Assembly: GCF_014647195.1 (NCBI RefSeq)
Contig: NZ_BMOS01000006.1
Span: forward strand, 43,078-107,077
Direction: 5' to 3'
Length of the DNA stretch: 64,000 nucleotides
DNA from: Oceanobacillus indicireducens
GTDB taxonomy: Bacteria; Bacillota; Bacilli; Bacillales; Amphibacillaceae
Positions 16,244 through 24,258 of this stretch are shown here, in pieces; within the stretch, counting starts at the first letter, position 1; the number at the start of each line of letters is the position of its first letter. The translations under genes were made by a program, and so were the position numbers. Under the pieces are notes generated by a model. It ran no database searches, was not told the DNA's origin, and saw only the letters and a list, made by a program, of their open reading frames with translations.

Positions 16244-17638
16244 TTAGTCATCTGTAATTTTAATTTGCAATGGATTTACTTGCTCCCAGTTATGCCCTAT
16301 CTGCAATAATTGTTTCTCCGTAAGATGCGAACCAATAAATTGCATACCCACCGGAAGGCCATATCTATCCAGCCCAATTGGTACAGCCAAAGCGGGAACG
16401 CCCGTTAAATTGATTGGAACCGTATAAGGCATGATACGTTTTACCACATCTAGATTCTGTTTGACCCAATTTTCCTTGAATTTCGGAGTCATAATTGGAA
16501 TCGTTGGACCAAGAAGCATATCAACTTCACCGAATGCTCTTTCAAATGCTTGCACGATCCTTCTTCTTGCTTGCTGTGCTTGAATATATTGTCTTGCCTC
16601 TATTAATGAACCGGCTAAGAAGAATGACCGAATATCCGGTGAATAATCCTCTGCATGTGTCTTCAGCCACTGATGGTGAAAGGCTGCAGCTTCTCCACCG
16701 ACAGTGGCATATCCCGCAAAAGTTGCCATCTCCAGTTCTGGGATTACTACTTCTTTAATTTCTACACCTAAGCTTTTAAGTGTACTTACCGCTTGATGGA
16801 ATAATTTATCAACATCCTCATCCAAATTTTCCATATAATGTGTTGGAACCCCAATTGTTAATCCCTTTATATTTTTATTCAGATCTTCACTATAATTTGG
16901 AACAGGGACGCGTAAACTCGCTGGATCATGTGGATCATACCCCGCCATTACTTGGAGCATCAGTGCCAAATCACCTACTGAACGAGCAATCGGCCCAATT
17001 GTATCGAGCGACCAGGCAGTTGGAAAAACCCGGTGTGCACTAACAAGTCCGTGAGTAGGCTTTAAACCATAGACACCACACATAGCTGCAGGTACTCGAA
17101 TAGATCCAAATGTATCACTTCCAGTGGCGAGGGTCGCAAGCCCAGCTGCTAAAGAAGCGGCTCCTCCTCCACTAGAACCTCCCGGCATATATTCGATATT
17201 CCAAGGATTACGGGTCGTACCGAAATATGGATTCGTTCCAGTAGAACCCGCAGCAAGTTCGTGCAAATTTTGTTTTCCAAGCATAACGATTCCTGCCAGA
17301 ACTAACTTACTCACGACTGTAGCAGTCTCACTCGGATAAAAATTCACAAACAGCTTTGAACCATCTGTTGTGCGTATTCCCATCGTATATTGATTATCTT
17401 TTATTCCCACTGGAATCCCATGCAGTGGTCCAAGATATTCGCCTTTCATAATCTTGTTCTCCGCTTCTCTTGCTTGTTTTAACGCCGTTTCATGTAGAGG
17501 GGTTATATAAGTTCGAAGGGTGTCATCAAGCTGGTCGATACGGTCCAACATGATTTTAGTCAATTCAACCGGAGAAAGTTTTCTTTCCTTAAGTAACATT
17601 CCAAGATCTTTTGCCGACATATAGTACAGATCATTCAT
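16244..17638 (-). CDS. Amidase-signature hydrolase
   Basis: 464 residues of the amidase signature family (GatA/AtzF/fatty-acid-amide hydrolase group), which cleaves C-N amide bonds. The catalytic triad is visible: K80 in GIKDN, cis-Ser S155 in GGSSGGG and nucleophile S179 in GSDTFGSIRVPAA; the F in place of the usual second G of DTGGS is slightly unusual. The gene overlaps by 4 bp a 61-codon gene upstream whose product resembles AtzG/GatC-type partners. With no gatB nearby it is unlikely to be the tRNA amidotransferase subunit. Substrate unknown. Confidence 0.88.
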   Translation of the reverse strand: MNDLYYMSAKDLGMLLKERKLSPVELTKIMLDRIDQLDDTLRTYITPLHETALKQAREAENKIMKGEYLGPLHGIPVGIKDNQYTMGIRTTDGSKLFVNFYPSETATVVSKLVLAGIVMLGKQNLHELAAGSTGTNPYFGTTRNPWNIEYMPGGSSGGGAASLAAGLATLATGSDTFGSIRVPAAMCGVYGLKPTHGLVSAHRVFPTAWSLDTIGPIARSVGDLALMLQVMAGYDPHDPASLRVPVPNYSEDLNKNIKGLTIGVPTHYMENLDEDVDKLFHQAVSTLKSLGVEIKEVVIPELEMATFAGYATVGGEAAAFHHQWLKTHAEDYSPDIRSFFLAGSLIEARQYIQAQQARRRIVQAFERAFGEVDMLLGPTIPIMTPKFKENWVKQNLDVVKRIMPYTVPINLTGVPALAVPIGLDRYGLPVGMQFIGSHLTEKQLLQIGHNWEQVNPLQIKITDD

Positions 17639-17820
17639 GTTAACAACTCCTTATCGACAACCTGGATTGGTACTTCCATATTTAAATAAGGAGCTTCTAC
17701 AAGAAAATATTCGGCTTGTTTTACAGTCATTAAAATATCTTGAATAAATGGAATATCGAATTCAATTACCGGCAGTCCTTGTTCTTGCAAACTATTCTTA
17801 ATATATGATTCGTAAGTCAT
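17635..17820 (-). CDS. AtzG/GatC-like small amidase partner
   Basis: A 61-residue protein with a strong GAGGAGG site, translationally coupled (4-bp overlap) to the amidase. The layout YIKNSLQEQGLPV, then FIQDILMTVKQAEYFLVEAP, resembles the DUF4089/AtzG pattern of a short helix, an LPLD-like turn, a helix packed on the amidase and a final acidic-proline tail. AtzG stabilises the amidase AtzF much as GatC does GatA. The likeness is by eye only. Confidence 0.6.
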   Translation of the reverse strand: MTYESYIKNSLQEQGLPVIEFDIPFIQDILMTVKQAEYFLVEAPYLNMEVPIQVVDKELLT

Positions 17821-17915
17821 TTCATAACCTCCTCTACAAAGTCGCTATACTATATGAACGCCTATAGATAATGTGCCATACAATTTTTCGATACATGCTG
17901 TAAAAAAATTAAAAA

Positions 17916-17944
17916 TCTGCCCATAAGAACATTCTTATGGGCAG
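17916..17944 (-). terminator. Terminator of the symporter/sulfurylase-like cluster
   Basis: CTGCCCATAAGAA-CA-TTCTTATGGGCAG is a perfect stem just past the stop codon of the leftward gene at 17957; on that strand it is followed by ATTTTTAATTTTTTT. Confidence 0.85.
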
Positions 17945-17956
17945 TACCAAATAACC

Positions 17957-19672
17957 TTATTCATCATTTCCCCGATAGCGCGCATATGACAGTGAATTCC
18001 AAGTGCGATAATCCAGCTGTTCCTTCTCTATTGGAGTTGACAGATCGTCGAAAATCCTTCGAGCAACCTCCAGTTCTTTTTCCGCTTCCTGTTTATCTTG
18101 ATACATAAACTCATCTGTTGTGGTATCCGGTGCTTGATCCACTTTCTCTTCCAAGTTCTGCACAACCATCTCCTGATGGCGATGGATTGTTTCCCTTGCC
18201 TCCGTCACCCAATCGTCCTGGGCGGAGCGATTCATATCCGTTACATAAGTGAACTCATCATAGATATCCCGATATACTCGGTCCGCGTTCTCCCGTACAT
18301 CCCGGATGACTCCCACTAAATCAGCAATCGTCAGCTGCTCAGGTTCTAATTCTTCAGTACGCTTAGCACCGCCAAGTCGCTCATGTTTTAAATAAAATGG
18401 GAAAATGCTCTTAATCGTCTTCCCAACCGGATTGATTGCCATTTGGTTCTCATCCATTCCTTTTGGCTGAATCCCCTGCATCGCAATACGGGCCGATTCC
18501 GGTCGGACGATTTCCTTCGGTGGTAACACCCCATACCGCAGCAGTTCACGAATTCCTGTCCCGGAAATGTTAATCCGATATTTCCCTTCATGCGGGCAAG
18601 TATATTCAGTTGCAGCACTGTCACAGCGCGTGCAATAGAACACTTCTTGAAAGAGCCGCACATCAATCCCTAATTCCTCTGGTTTAAATGTGTCAAAAAT
18701 TGTATGGGCTGCATACTTATCATAAAAATCGCCAATCCCCGCATGGTCCCTGCCAATTAATGCATGTGTACAGCCATAATTTTTCATAATTAACGCATGA
18801 AGAACCGCCTCGCGGGGACCTGCAAAAATATAAGTTACTCGAAGTGGTGCAAGAATTGTTCTTTCTTTCGGATAATACGTTTCTAAAACACTGCGATATG
18901 CAAGCATCCGGAATTCGTGACGGGTATATTCACGTTTTGCCATTTCGACAAGCGGCTGGACAAATAAACCGTCAAGCTCCTCGAGTGCGTTCCGGTGGAT
19001 GTATTCATGTCCCCGGTGTAAAGGGTTCGCCCCTGTAATAAATCCTCCGACAGTATTAAACTTCTTCTCCTCATAAAATAGTTTCCATGTATCTTTTGGC
19101 TCCATGCGAATTCCTTCAAACGGACCCCAATGTACCCGGCGCAGTAATTGAATCGGACCTCCAAGCGCCGTATCCCCCATTCTCCGGTAAATCGCATCTA
19201 CACCTGGGTGGCTTCTGTCCGTCGTATCAAATAAATGCAACGCCCGAAATTCACGGTCATATTCAAAGATGTCCTCAATTTTAAGTATTGCTACTGCTTC
19301 TTTTGTGTGGTCTGCTAATGCTATTTCATCGCCAATATTCAATGATTTGATAATTTCTTTATTTTTATCTCCAATTGGAGCGAAACTTAGCGGAACCGGC
19401 CAGACAACCCCATTACTTAATCTACCTTCAGTAAGTACAGATTTATAATCCTCTTCACCCATAAACCCTTTGTTTGGTGAGAGTACCCCGGTTGCAATCA
19501 TCTCTAATGTGATAACTGCTTCCAAATCAACGACAATCATCGGTAAATGTTTGGCCCTTTCAACCGCATCTGCTAGCGCTTCCCCTGTCAGTACTTGATT
19601 TACTAGCTCACCACCATGTGGTTGTTGCGGATAAGCTGTCATTTTTGTTTGATCCATCACCTTTTGACTCAT
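17957..19672 (-). CDS. ATP-sulfurylase-like protein with altered sulfate motif and C-terminal extension
   Basis: 571 residues. Residues about 18-405 align with bacterial sulfate adenylyltransferase: PUA-like N-domain (HGGELVN), HRGH, GRDHAG (about 307-312), and zinc site CTRCDS..CPH. The QTRNPxH sulfate/ATP motif reads ITGANPLH, so the sulfate-contacting Arg is Ala. About 165 extra residues follow (405-571), helical and acidic, with no match to APS kinase (no GxxGxGKS). It may still be a sulfurylase, but a different oxyanion or a non-catalytic role is possible. ATG 19672 has AAGGAGG. It lies 63 bp after a symporter gene and may share its transcript; no other sulfur-assimilation genes are near. 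Confidence 0.8.
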   Translation of the reverse strand: MSQKVMDQTKMTAYPQQPHGGELVNQVLTGEALADAVERAKHLPMIVVDLEAVITLEMIATGVLSPNKGFMGEEDYKSVLTEGRLSNGVVWPVPLSFAPIGDKNKEIIKSLNIGDEIALADHTKEAVAILKIEDIFEYDREFRALHLFDTTDRSHPGVDAIYRRMGDTALGGPIQLLRRVHWGPFEGIRMEPKDTWKLFYEEKKFNTVGGFITGANPLHRGHEYIHRNALEELDGLFVQPLVEMAKREYTRHEFRMLAYRSVLETYYPKERTILAPLRVTYIFAGPREAVLHALIMKNYGCTHALIGRDHAGIGDFYDKYAAHTIFDTFKPEELGIDVRLFQEVFYCTRCDSAATEYTCPHEGKYRINISGTGIRELLRYGVLPPKEIVRPESARIAMQGIQPKGMDENQMAINPVGKTIKSIFPFYLKHERLGGAKRTEELEPEQLTIADLVGVIRDVRENADRVYRDIYDEFTYVTDMNRSAQDDWVTEARETIHRHQEMVVQNLEEKVDQAPDTTTDEFMYQDKQEAEKELEVARRIFDDLSTPIEKEQLDYRTWNSLSYARYRGNDE

Positions 19673-19738
19673 CAATCTTCCTCCTTATTTATCTCTATCG
19701 TAATAGCTTATGAATAGTTAAAAATACTGCCCCTTTAT

Positions 19739-21274
19739 CTAATTCGCATCCCGGTATCCCGTATTCGCTTTAACTTTCACTTCCGCATAACGGGCCGAAT
19801 TGTATTCTTTTGATAGCAAAGTACCTAGAAAACCGGCAAGAAAACCTAGTGGAACACTGATGATTGCCGGATTATCGATAGGGAATATCGGTTCCCCAAC
19901 AAACAATGCCGCACCTTCCACAGGTGAAAATACGCTCGGACTCATCGAAACAAGGATGAGTGCAGAAAGTAAACCGGTCAATAAAGCCGATATGGCACCC
20001 GCTGTGTTAAAACGTTTCCAATATACCGTGTATAAAATAACCGGCAAGTTAGCACTTGCTGCAATACAGAACGCTAAAGAAACAAGGAATGCGACATTTA
20101 AATACTGGGCGCCTAATGCAAGTACAATAGATAGGACGGATACGGCTAATGATGCATAGCGGGCGGCGAGCATTTGCTCACGATCCGTCACTTTTCCTTT
20201 TTTAATAATCTGGCCGTAAATATCATGGGCAAAGGCAGATGCTCCAGATAATACAAGACCCGCAACAACCGCTAAGATGGTTGCAAAGGCTACTGCACTA
20301 ATAAATGCAAATAAAATATTTCCGCCAATTGCTTGGGCAAGAAGGGGTGCTGCCATATTTCCACCTGGATTCGCTGCTAGAATTGCATCTTGGCCGACAA
20401 ATGCAGCCGCTCCAAAGCCTAGGAATAAAGTTAAAATATAAAAGAGACCAATCGTCCAAGTTGCCGTAATTACAGAGCTTCTCGCTGTTTTAGCATCTTT
20501 CACCGTGAAAAATCGCATTAAAATATGTGGTAAACCTGCAGTTCCAAAGACAAGTGCAATCATTAATGATATTGTGCTTAATGGATCTGTATAAAGCACT
20601 CCTGGTTTTAAATAATCTGCCCCATGAGATGTCGCTGTCTTTACAGCGGTGAACATAGACGAAATATTGAAGTTGAAATGGAATAACACTAATAAAGAAA
20701 TAATAAACATTCCCGCCATCAAGAGGACAGCTTTCGTAATCTGAACCCAGCTCGTTGCAATCATCCCACCGAATAGAACGTAAATCGTCATCATGACCCC
20801 GACGATTAGCACAGCAATCCAGTAATCGATCCCGAACAGCAGTTGAATCAATGCACCTGCACCGACAAGCTGGGCAATCATATAAAACAGGACAATCGTT
20901 ATCGTACTAAGTGCTGCCGCTCCTCTGATTTTCTTCGCATCGAACCGGGCATTAATCATATCGGCAATCGTATATTTACCAAGATTTCGCAGTGGCTCTG
21001 CAACAAGAAATAGAACGACTAAATAAGCAATAAGGAAACCAATACTATAGAAAAAACCATCAAACCCGTTCAGAGCAATCATCCCGGCTATCCCTAGGAA
21101 AGAGGCGGCAGAAAGATAATCTCCTGCGATTGCCAATCCATTCTGCCATCCAGTCAATCCACCCCCAGCCGTATAGAAGTCTCCGGTGCTTTTTGTACGT
21201 TTAGCTGCATAGTACGTAATGACAAGTGTTAAAATAACGATAGCAAGGAATAGGATAATAACGGTGGCATCCAT
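19739..21274 (-). CDS. Sodium:solute symporter, ActP/acetate type (second pair)
   Basis: 511 residues with about 13 membrane helices, SSS family. FYTAGGGLTGWQNGLAIAGD near residue 32, SAASFLGIAGM and GGMIATSWVQITKA are hallmarks of the cation/acetate symporters ActP and YwcA. It would import a small carboxylate such as acetate or pyruvate with Na+. It overlaps the DUF485 gene stop by 1 bp. The pair is preceded by LytTR-like direct repeats and a cre-like site, suggesting induction by the LytS/LytT system and carbon catabolite control. Confidence 0.88.
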   Translation of the reverse strand: MDATVIILFLAIVILTLVITYYAAKRTKSTGDFYTAGGGLTGWQNGLAIAGDYLSAASFLGIAGMIALNGFDGFFYSIGFLIAYLVVLFLVAEPLRNLGKYTIADMINARFDAKKIRGAAALSTITIVLFYMIAQLVGAGALIQLLFGIDYWIAVLIVGVMMTIYVLFGGMIATSWVQITKAVLLMAGMFIISLLVLFHFNFNISSMFTAVKTATSHGADYLKPGVLYTDPLSTISLMIALVFGTAGLPHILMRFFTVKDAKTARSSVITATWTIGLFYILTLFLGFGAAAFVGQDAILAANPGGNMAAPLLAQAIGGNILFAFISAVAFATILAVVAGLVLSGASAFAHDIYGQIIKKGKVTDREQMLAARYASLAVSVLSIVLALGAQYLNVAFLVSLAFCIAASANLPVILYTVYWKRFNTAGAISALLTGLLSALILVSMSPSVFSPVEGAALFVGEPIFPIDNPAIISVPLGFLAGFLGTLLSKEYNSARYAEVKVKANTGYRDAN

Positions 21275-21624
21275 CAGTGATTACCCCCTTTATCCAACTG
21301 CTCCTTCACTATTTCTTCCGCCATTTCATCAAAGCGATTTGCTTTTTTTACATAAATCGTGCTCAGCACCCAAGTCATTATAAATTGCGAAATTGCAAAT
21401 ACCCATACCCAGGATATATCACCGAAGAATGGTGCATTCAGGAATGTTGTATATGACGTAAGTATCGGAAGCGTAAAGTAAAAAACAAGAAAGAAGATCG
21501 TCAGCGGAACAATAAATTTCTTTTTTGCATGCATAAAATTTTTAAACTTCCGACTTTCCTCCACTTTAACAAAATTGATTGGCTCTTCTTGCTTTCGTTC
21601 AACAGAAACCGGTTGTGTATTCAT
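21274..21624 (-). CDS. DUF485 membrane protein (second pair)
   Basis: About 116 residues with two membrane helices (FIVPLTIFFLVFYFTLPILT and the ISWVWVFAISQFIMTWVLS region) and a charged C-terminus: the DUF485 family, nearly always encoded in front of ActP-type symporters. The open frame extends upstream to 21750, but the real start is the ATG at 21624, with GAGAGGA eight bases away; that leaves a 130-bp promoter region after the response-regulator gene. Confidence 0.85.
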   Translation of the reverse strand: MNTQPVSVERKQEEPINFVKVEESRKFKNFMHAKKKFIVPLTIFFLVFYFTLPILTSYTTFLNAPFFGDISWVWVFAISQFIMTWVLSTIYVKKANRFDEMAEEIVKEQLDKGGNH

Positions 21625-21649
21625 CAAAACATCCTCTCTACCCTTATTT

Positions 21650-21663
21650 CGAAAACGCTTACT
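21650..21663 (-). promoter_or_regulatory. cre-like catabolite control site
   Basis: CGAAAACGCTTACT matches the CcpA consensus TGNAANCGNTNNCA at 12 of 14 positions (all but the outermost pair). It lies downstream of the TATACT box of the DUF485/symporter promoter, where CcpA would block transcription. Inference from sequence only. Confidence 0.5.
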
Positions 21664-21704
21664 AAGAGTATAGAGAGTTTCATAACTTTTGTTGTAAGTT
21701 TTTC

Positions 21705-21734
21705 GTGAACGGTAAGTATTTTGGTGTGAACGGT
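21705..21734 (-). promoter_or_regulatory. LytTR-type direct repeats
   Basis: On the reverse strand ACCGTTCAC occurs twice, exactly 21 bp apart with 12 bp between copies (plus-strand GTGAACGGT at 21705 and 21726). LytTR regulators bind two nine-base direct repeats with this spacing, and a LytTR regulator is encoded immediately upstream. A TATACT -10 box follows on the reverse strand near 21672. Confidence 0.65.
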
Positions 21735-21754
21735 TCGGATACACTGACAAATAG

Positions 21755-22498
21755 TTATATTTTGAATTTTTTAATCAATATTTTACTTGCTGTCCGGCTG
21801 ACCGGTATTTTGGTCTGTTCCTTATCTTTTAATGTGACATTACTCGTTCCATTAAACCATGGTGTAATTTCTAAAATATGATTCAGATTAACTAGATAAC
21901 TCCGGTGCGTCCGGAAGAATGATTCATCATTCAACTTGTTCTCCAGTTCCCTTAATGTCAATTTACTCCTAATCACCTTATCTTTTGTATGGATTTCAAT
22001 TTGTTTCTTATGTGGTACAGCATAATAAATCGATTCAGGCGAAAGCACGACCATCCGCTCCCCATCATCAATAAGCAGTTTATCTGTCATAGCCTGTGGC
22101 TCAGACACAGATCTCTTTTTCCCCTTCGTCTGCAATGCTCTCCGCAGTCTTTTCAATGCCCGTTTGAAATGAGTTTCCTCGTAAGGCTTCAATAAATAAT
22201 CAATCGCTTCAACATCAAATGCATCCATCGCATAGTCATCATAGGCGGTCGTAAATACGAATAAAGGCTGCTGCTCTTCCTCTTTCGTTATATATTTTGC
22301 TGCCTCGACTCCAGACATGCCGGGCATTTCAACATCAAGAAAAATAACATCCGGATGATGGAGACGATACTGTTCGATTAGCTCTTCCCCTGTTTCTGCA
22401 TGAGGAGAAAGAATAATATCTTCTTCATCCTGCAACAGATACATCAATTCTTTTCTTGCCATCGCCTCATCTTCCGCAATCATCGCCCGTATGATCAT
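21755..22498 (-). CDS. LytTR-family response regulator
   Basis: 247 residues: N-terminal receiver with the acidic pocket (EDEAMARKE), phospho-acceptor D55 in DVIFLDVEMPGMSG, conserved T in FTTAYDDYA and K in LLKPYE; then a LytTR DNA-binding domain (about 145-247) with SFFRTHRSYLVNLNHI. It overlaps the sensor gene by 4 bp. It probably activates the downstream symporter promoter through the repeats at 21705-21734, and perhaps the upstream pair. Confidence 0.9.
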   Translation of the reverse strand: MIIRAMIAEDEAMARKELMYLLQDEEDIILSPHAETGEELIEQYRLHHPDVIFLDVEMPGMSGVEAAKYITKEEEQQPLFVFTTAYDDYAMDAFDVEAIDYLLKPYEETHFKRALKRLRRALQTKGKKRSVSEPQAMTDKLLIDDGERMVVLSPESIYYAVPHKKQIEIHTKDKVIRSKLTLRELENKLNDESFFRTHRSYLVNLNHILEITPWFNGTSNVTLKDKEQTKIPVSRTASKILIKKFKI

Positions 22499-24258
22499 GG
22501 GATCGCCTTCCTTTCCATTTGATTCATGCGAGGTATTTGGAAATACACTTCACTCCCTTCAAGCGGCAAATTTTGAATCGTTAATTTCGCTGACTCGCCA
22601 AGCAGGCCAATCAACCGCTGATTCACATTGTAAAGACCAATCCCGCCACTTTTCTCTTCGCTGAGTGGTTTATGTCCAGCGTCTCTTAATATATGTTCTG
22701 GGAAACCATAGCCGTTATCGCGGACAAGAATGAATACAGCATCCGCTTCAACTGTTATGATAATATCAATTCTTCCCCCCTTCGATTTATGGTGTAGACC
22801 ATGATTTACACAATTTTCCACAAGTGGTTGAATTGTTGAAGGCGGTATATAAACACCCGAAAGGTCTTCCGGTCGCTCGAAATGAATCATCAACCGATCC
22901 GCGAATCTTGCTTGGATAATCGCTGTATAAGCCTCGACATGCTCACATTCCTTTTCAAGGTCAACGAGTGACCTGGATACGAGCCGCAAATTAAAGCGCA
23001 TAAAACCTGCAAGTTTAAGCGTGAGATACCTGGCCTTCTCTGCATCTTCCCGGTAAAGGGTCGCGATAAGCTGTAACGTATTAAATAGAAAGTGCGGATT
23101 AATCTGCGCCTGTAGATTCCTGAGCTCCGTATGCCGCATATGCATGTTCAACTTCTCTGCATGCAGCATCGTCAATTGATTGGATATGAATTGACCAAGT
23201 CCTTCTGCCATCGTAATCTCTACAGGGGAAATATGTTGCGGTTTCCGAAAATAAAAGATGATTAATCCCGTGTAGTCATGTCCCTCGGAAATAGGAATCA
23301 TGATGGCTGCATGCAACGGACAATCCGGATCCATACACTCCAAGTCTGCTTTACTATATATTATTTTCATCGTATTCGTTGCGATTGCTTCTTTTGCAAG
23401 CTTCGAACGGATTGGATTTCCCGCTTGGTGATGGTTGCCAATTCCTTTATGGGCTAGCACTTCCCGGTGATTTGTAACGGAAACCGCTGCAAGCTCTAAG
23501 CGGTCGTAGAGTAAATCGGCAATCCCGTCTGCCATAGCTTTACTTCCATCCTGCTTTAAATATGGTATTGCTTCTTCCGCTATCGTTAATGCCTGCTTTG
23601 TCGCAAGCGCCGCCTCATTTTCCTGTTCCTTCAGGACAATGCCAATCATTGCAGTAAAGATTGCAATCGCTATACTGTTTGACAGGACAAGCGGCAGACC
23701 AATCCAGTCTACAACCTGTACTATATCATATGCATCCGTGTAAAAAATGAGTAGCAGCTGCATTTGTAATACTGGCGGAAAAACTCCAATAAACAATGCT
23801 TTTAACGGTGAAATAACCCGCTCATTGGAGAAGAATCTAGCTGTTAATCCTGCCAATAATCCTGTAAGCGGGTTCACAAAACCATTTGCAAGCCACCCCA
23901 CTCCACCGAGGAACATCAAGTGAATACCGGCAATCAGACCTGCTCCTAATCCCACAACCGGACCGCCTAATAAACCCGCAATAACCACGGCAACAAGGCT
24001 TGTACTAACAATCAGCTGATCATTTTCCACAGGGAATATAATAAAATCAACATGCAGCACCTCATCTTGAACGATGACAATTCCTGTAATCGTACTCGCA
24101 ATCGCAAAAATACCAAATACGATTGCATGCACCAACGACATACCAATATTAAAATTCCGATCAAGCAACCGCTTAAAGCCTGGCGTTCGCGTTAATACGA
24201 ATGCTATAACGAGGAGAAGTCCAATCCGTTCAAAGAGAATAATCGTTAAATCCTTCAT
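22495..24258 (-). CDS. LytS-type sensor histidine kinase
   Basis: 587 residues: an N-terminal 5TMR-LYT membrane sensor (about six helices to residue 210, with GGPVVGLGAGLIAGIHLM), a GAF-like central domain (about 225-365), a His_kinase segment with the phosphorylation motif INPHFLFNTLQ near 395, and an ATPase domain with N-box LVENCVNHGL and RDNGYGF. This is the LytS/BtsS/PyrS group, some of which sense pyruvate. It overlaps both neighbours by 4 bp, which supports a role in sensing the substrate of the flanking symporters. Confidence 0.9.
   Translation of the reverse strand: MKDLTIILFERIGLLLVIAFVLTRTPGFKRLLDRNFNIGMSLVHAIVFGIFAIASTITGIVIVQDEVLHVDFIIFPVENDQLIVSTSLVAVVIAGLLGGPVVGLGAGLIAGIHLMFLGGVGWLANGFVNPLTGLLAGLTARFFSNERVISPLKALFIGVFPPVLQMQLLLIFYTDAYDIVQVVDWIGLPLVLSNSIAIAIFTAMIGIVLKEQENEAALATKQALTIAEEAIPYLKQDGSKAMADGIADLLYDRLELAAVSVTNHREVLAHKGIGNHHQAGNPIRSKLAKEAIATNTMKIIYSKADLECMDPDCPLHAAIMIPISEGHDYTGLIIFYFRKPQHISPVEITMAEGLGQFISNQLTMLHAEKLNMHMRHTELRNLQAQINPHFLFNTLQLIATLYREDAEKARYLTLKLAGFMRFNLRLVSRSLVDLEKECEHVEAYTAIIQARFADRLMIHFERPEDLSGVYIPPSTIQPLVENCVNHGLHHKSKGGRIDIIITVEADAVFILVRDNGYGFPEHILRDAGHKPLSEEKSGGIGLYNVNQRLIGLLGESAKLTIQNLPLEGSEVYFQIPRMNQMERKAIP

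Noticed and set aside
18883..19197. 104-codon frame overlapping the sulfurylase-like gene
   Set aside because: Same-strand out-of-frame shadow with no start signal; the main frame has clear domain motifs.
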